Of a DNA stretch of 64,000 nucleotides, positions 59,601 through 64,000 are shown piece after piece. Numbering within the stretch: position 1 is the first letter of the stretch; each line of letters begins with the position of its first letter. The DNA lies in contig CAXKVV010000008.1 in assembly GCA_964058805.1 (NCBI GenBank), positions 248,001 through 312,000 of the forward strand. The letters run 5' to 3'. The translations under genes were made by a program, and so were the position numbers. Below the pieces are notes generated by a model that saw nothing but the letters and a program-made list of their open reading frames with translations, did not search any database and was not told the origin of the DNA. The stretch comes from Schoenoplectus triqueter. Its lineage: Eukaryota; Streptophyta; Magnoliopsida; Poales; Cyperaceae.

Positions 59601-61770
59601 TTCAAAAGGTTTGAGCCTCCCCGTTCTCGTAAAAAAACCTACGGAGAATACTCTCCTCAACGAATAGCGCCCAAAGACTGCTGGAGAAGAGTCAGAGACA
59701 ATTATGTGAAAGAAAATTATAGAAGTTCGGAGCAAAAATAAGAATGCCCAAAACAGAGGCCCACTCCGCTCCTCTCGATGAAACAAAGATAGGGGAATAG
59801 AGAAAGGACAGAAAGAAGGAAAGGAAAGGGAATCGATCTGAGAATACCTCTCCTCCACAGGGGGGAGCACGATGATTTCGCTTTTCAATTGCATGCTCTT
59901 CCTATCCTGATTTCTACTGGAAAGCTTCGATCTCGTAAGTTCCTCTGTGGCAATTGTATTTTCTAGTAAGAAATATTTCGATTTTGTTCTCTCTCTCTTC
60001 TCTTTTTGCCCGATTTTTTGCACTTTTTTGGTGCTAACTTCCTTTTTTACAGAGTCCTGATTTTTCCCCCATTGACTGCACTTTCAAACTTAAGCTATCT
60101 TATTTTAAAATTTTCTTTGCCTTTTGCTCTTGCGAAATTGTTAAATTACTCGTTCATCACTTTTTCTGTGAAAGTGGAAGTTATTTCCATTTGGAGAATA
60201 CTATTTTTTGGTAGACTCGATGCAGCACTTGCGTGAATCCTCCCTAATTCCTCAGGATTTTGCATTTTATTTTTTGTAAAAGGTTATCGAGTCTAGGAAT
60301 TAAATTATGGACCGAGCGTGCGGTGTGTCGATCGACCTGTCACTTCTCAAGGGTCCCAGTGCCTTTTGCCCTCGGCTGTTTGCGCTTAGTACTTAATCCT
60401 CTCTGGTTTGGAATCAAATGGAGATAATTGTGCTAAAAAGATTAGGCAAACTGCAGTACCGCTCCATGGATCTAAAATAAAATCGGAGAAAGAAAAACAA
60501 AACTTCGCTTCGCTTCGTCGGGCGCCTATGGCAGCTGGGAGGCGGCTCCTGACACCTGCCATCCAGAGGCCAGAGACGGCCAAACATGAAACCCGAATCT
60601 TTCCCTTTCAATATCCTCTTGTCTCTCCCACCGACATCTCCTCTCGTTTCCTCTCTCCTCCGCCGAGCCCCGACGCGGGTCTCGCCGCTGTCTCTTCACC
60701 TTCACTGACAACAAGAACAACCAGCTTTTATTTTTGCCCTATCCATTTCCGAAAACCTAAAACCCACTGCACAAACCCCACTTAAAAACGACCCAATCTG
60801 AGACTTTTGAAGTCAGATTCTCGGTAATTTCCTCCTGACAGATTCTAACGCCGTCTGCTGTTACAATTGGCCGCCGCATAATAATCCCATCTCCTCAGTT
60901 TCCTCCGGTGTGAGATAATTGCTCTTATCTCTACACTTCTTTCATACACCTTTCCTGAACTCGGAAATCTGCTATTTTCATTTTTCGCAATTTTGGTGCT
61001 GCTGGTACAGAACCAGTACTTTGGTACGAATCAGTTCTTTATGCTGGTATCGGACTCGTGTAAATTTTAGTTGCTGATTACTGATTCTGCTAGTACAAAA
61101 CCGATACAGCTCTGTTTTGATTTCCGTTTCTGTTGCTTGCCTCTTGTTCGTACCTGAAACAAATAATTATACATGAATTTATCTGATGAAGACAAAATAA
61201 CCTGCTTGTGAGCTTCTCATTTATTTTGTGATGCTTGAGCATATACTATTAGCAATGAAATTAAGGACTTAAAATGCTTAATATAATTTTTGAGGAATTA
61301 ATGTTGGATTTAACTTTCAAGCTGGAATAATGGTCATACTTAGAAGAGGAGGGATCAGATAACCGTCGCCTCCTAATAACCCATCTTGACGTTAAATCTG
61401 AATTGTTCATCAAGTAAATAGTCAATGGCCAAATTTAATATCCTCTTTCTCCTCTTCCTCTTAAAATTCCCTTTGCACTCTTTCCCAAGCAAATATCTTA
61501 ACAAAAAATAGGGGTGAGAGAGCACCAGAGCTTGTCGTGTCAGCCTCCTCTGACGACCTAACAATCCCTGGTGTGCTTGTTGATCTCTCCTTTCCTCTCT
61601 CACACACACATGATCACCTTTTTCTCTCTCAGCTTGTCGCTGAACTTTAGCTCATCGGTTCCATACAAAATCCATGGATGGACGGAGTACCCCCAGTCCC
61701 AAGTCGTTCCATCAGATAAGGTACGATCCTTCTCTCCTTCTTGTACTTTAAGAAGTATATACATTATTTT
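59600..61770 (+). other. GC-richer leader-like island; possible 5' end of a gene outside the recognised set
   Basis: 59640-59945 is purine-rich on plus and 60430-60780 is CT-rich, contrasting with AT-rich flanks as plant leaders do. A possible small exon is 61631-61724 (acceptor ctctctcag, donor AAG|gtacga), with an open frame ending PQSQVVPSDK. The 60408-60785 frame lacks an ATG at its start and any domain. 60749-60930 recurs at 52017-52195. I cannot recognise a protein; the island may be a promoter plus leader of a plus-strand gene, or a decayed gene start. Confidence 0.25.
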
Positions 61771-61877
61771 TTTTATATCGTAGAACATGTACTATTGTCC
61801 AATATATTAAGAGATTTTGTATTTCTTTTTTTTCTATGTAAAGACACATATATATATATATAGAGACATTGCAACTG

Positions 61878-62125
61878 AGAAAACAAAAACTATATATATG
61901 GATCATGAAAGAACCGTTACAGCTCACCTATTACATATCGCATTCACTAATTTTCCAAAAAGAAAAGAAACATATTTACATGTATCGAAAGAAACAAAAG
62001 AGAAGAAAATAAAAACTATATACAGATCACAAAAGAACCATTACAGCTCATCTATTACATATTGCATTCACTAATTTCCAAAAAGAAAAAAAAAACATAT
62101 TTACATGTATCGAAAAAAAACAAAG
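61878..62125. repeat. Two-copy tandem duplication, unit about 124 bases
   Basis: GAACCGTTACAGCTCACCTA at 61911 and GAACCATTACAGCTCATCTA at 62035 head two copies, both continuing to TTTACATGTATCGAAA with few changes. Confidence 0.85.
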
Positions 62126-62663
62126 AGGAGTTTCTTCTCATTAGAGTTTGCGAAGGCTTTTATATCCCCACTGTTGCCATCTTTTTCTTCCCTTTTCATT
62201 TCAGTCTCATGGGCAGTTCTAAGGTCCGTCTCCTCAACAGTAGCAGCCTCTAGTGAACAAGAGAGTAATTTAAAATCTGTAGTATCAATATGACATATAG
62301 TCTGGCAATTATAAATACCTTTGTTGTTTGGTCTGACATTATACTTTAATCTTAATTATTTAAGTCAATTCTTACTTCAAAAGTTTCATGCTTCCTTTCT
62401 AGTTTTGATTTTTAGATCAATTCCGATTCGGGCATTTCAAACCTTATATGGTTAGTTACAGCTGCTAGATGTTGAATCGTAATTTATATAGTGAATCATT
62501 ATATCGTGTATCGTATCGTATCGTATCGTTAAGATACGCTAAATTTGTTTTAAAATGAGTTAAAACAACTAATAAAATATGTAGTGAAAAAAAAATCTTT
62601 TGAAAATCATTATATTATAATGTTTTATTACATTTATGCAATATACTAGCACTACATGCTCTA

Positions 62664-62745
62664 TATGAATTTTTATGCATTATACATATGAGCACAACTC
62701 CTATTATGAATTTTTATGCATTATACATATGAGCACAACTCCTAT
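62664..62745. repeat. Perfect 41-base tandem duplication
   Basis: Two identical copies of a 41-base unit beginning TATGAATTTTTATGCATTAT lie head to tail, suggesting a recent slip. Confidence 0.9.
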
Positions 62746-62911
62746 TATGGACACACATTATTAATCAATAACTTAAAATATTAACAAAAATACTTTCTTT
62801 CAATCAATCATATACAAATTCAATATATATGATTTTAGAAATAAAATAATAATACAGGAAGGCAAACATATATAATTGATATGAATTCAATATAGATATT
62901 TTTTATGAGTG

Positions 62912-63283
62912 GGGATCCATTGACAATGGGTTATTTTGACAATCTTGACAATGGACCTCTAAAAAAATATAAAGAAATCTTAAAAATAAAAAAAAAGTTT
63001 ATATACTTGTTCTACTAACTTTAGATTGATGATCATTTAAATTTTATGTAATTTCATTATCGTATGATAGTCCATCAAAAATCGTTAAATTGGAACCGTT
63101 GCAAATTGCATGCAAATTTGATGGTCTTTGATGAATTATCAAACGATAATGAAATTGTATGAAATTTGAATGATCATCAATCGAAAGGTATAAGAACATA
63201 TTTATAATTTTTTTAAGATTTTTTATATTTATTTAAAAATCCATTGTCAAAGTAGTCAAAATAACCCATTGTCAACCGATCCC
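62912..63283. mobile_element. TTGACAAT MITE, complete
   Basis: Ends GGGATCCATTGACAATGGGT and GGGATCGGTTGACAATGGGT (right end read inward), followed on both sides by TATTTTGAC. The interior arms around GATGATCATT and AATGATCATC and TTTCATTATCGT/ACGATAATGAAA are also inverted. A truncated copy lies at 5785-6040. Confidence 0.8.
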
Positions 63284-64000
63284 TTCTCTTTTTTTTATTA
63301 AGTCGCATATTAGAAAACTATTTAGTTTTGTTCAATATTGTTTATGTTCTCACTTATGCTTTATTTTAAAAAATAAATTTTAAATAATAATTATAATAAA
63401 ATATAAAAGTAAATAAAATTTATGAAATATTTCATTGAAAATTAAATGTGACTAAATTAAAATTGAAAGAAAAAAATCACAATAAAAAATATAATAAAGA
63501 TGAAAATTTAATAAGTACACAGTCCAACCCTAACACCCTTAAAACATATATATTTTTTAAAACATATATATTTTTTTAATTAAAGTATGAGGTTGTTGCT
63601 ATGGTCCCATAAGTCAGAGGTGCCTCCTATTTACCACTCTCATCTACCTTAGTCTTAACGAAAATTCCAAAAAAAAATGAACGGACCTGCGAAACTTAGC
63701 TATGGCGACGAGACTTCTTCACTCTTAGCGCGCGACGGCGATGGGGCTTCTTCACTCTCAGCGCGACAGTGACGAGGCTATTCACTCTCAACGCACGAAA
63801 AGCTATCTAGGTTTCTCTCTCAACACGCGAAAAGGCGTCGTAAACGAAGGAAAAGGCGAGAAAATGCAATTATCGAGCGAAATTGCAACTCCCCATGGCT
63901 CGGATTCAGAATCGTAAATACTTACGATCCGATACGATACGATACACGTATCGCTCGTGTATCGCTACGTTTATCGCGGTTCACTGCGCTAACGATACAC

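Larger units (their letters stand above)
62471..64000. mobile_element. Probable Mutator-like element, right end at or beyond window edge
   Basis: The left arm (GTGAATCATTATATCGTGTA then repeated TCGTA) at 62491-62531 matches the reverse complement of 63910-64000 (GTGAACCGCGATAAACG and GTGTATCGTATCGTATCGG). Long terminal repeats with GC-rich subterminal DNA (63690-63900) are typical of Mutator-like elements. No transposase frame is seen, so non-autonomous. The right target duplication lies outside the window. Confidence 0.45.

Noticed and set aside
59568..60023. 151-codon minus frame
   Set aside because: Mostly pyrimidine-rich leader-like DNA translated to Ser/Phe/Leu; no domain and no plausible start context.
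60408..60785. 125-codon plus frame
   Set aside because: Begins at TTG rather than ATG, Ser/Pro-rich, overlaps a block repeated at 52.0 kb; more likely leader DNA.
62505..62535. TATCG repeats as a telomere-like array
   Set aside because: The unit is not a plant telomere repeat and it pairs with the 63910-64000 end, so a transposon arm is simpler.

Overview
This is nuclear DNA of a flowering plant. Five protein genes can be supported, all on the minus strand. Three of them are interrupted by GT-AG introns that join in frame, and they sit in long, very AT-rich spacers packed with short inverted-repeat transposons (MITEs) and TA/GA/ATT microsatellites. Protein identities fit angiosperms; the HAL3-like and EFR3-like genes look monocot-like to me, but that is an impression and no species call is made. 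There is no operon, CRISPR array, rRNA or tRNA that I can see.

Genes from left to right: (1) 1-2654, the 5' four fifths of a CID7-type PABP-interacting protein (PAM2, CUE, DUF1771, Smr), running off the left edge; (2) 16899-17417, an intronless DUF1677 protein with a CxCC...C...CxxC cysteine cluster; (3) 23538-32118, a complete 19-coding-exon EFR3/SEMI-ROLLING LEAF 2 protein of 1019 residues, the plasma-membrane anchor of the PI4K-alpha complex; (4) 38947-40535, a complete two-coding-exon HAL3/phosphopantothenoylcysteine decarboxylase of coenzyme A synthesis; (5) 44644-45009, an intronless small basic protein of unknown function. They are unrelated functionally; this is ordinary plant gene order.

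Spacers: 3.7-9.7 kb holds an LTR-like relic and AT-rich DNA; 9.7-11.8 and 14.3-15.4 kb are chains of four MITE families set directly into TA/GA microsatellites; 18.6-21.4 kb holds hAT-like and Mutator-like MITEs, one with perfect 9-bp target duplications; 32.8-35.3 kb is a Tourist-like element swollen by about 2 kb of ATT/TTA repeats; 36.5-37.6 kb is a PIF/Harbinger-like element; 48.3-51.5 kb holds two more LTR-like relics; 53.4-54.5 kb is a degenerate ~100-bp tandem array; 59.6-61.0 kb is a leader-like GC-richer island, part of which recurs at 52.0 kb; 62.5-64.0 kb looks like the start of a Mutator-like element cut by the window edge.

I found no new biological system. The points most worth a second look are the microsatellite-embedded MITE chains, two elements built from GCGCCACT/AGTGGCGC palindromes (one inside the EFR3 gene), the decayed tandem copy of an EFR3 exon-intron junction, and upstream ORFs overlapping the start codons of the CID7 and EFR3 genes.
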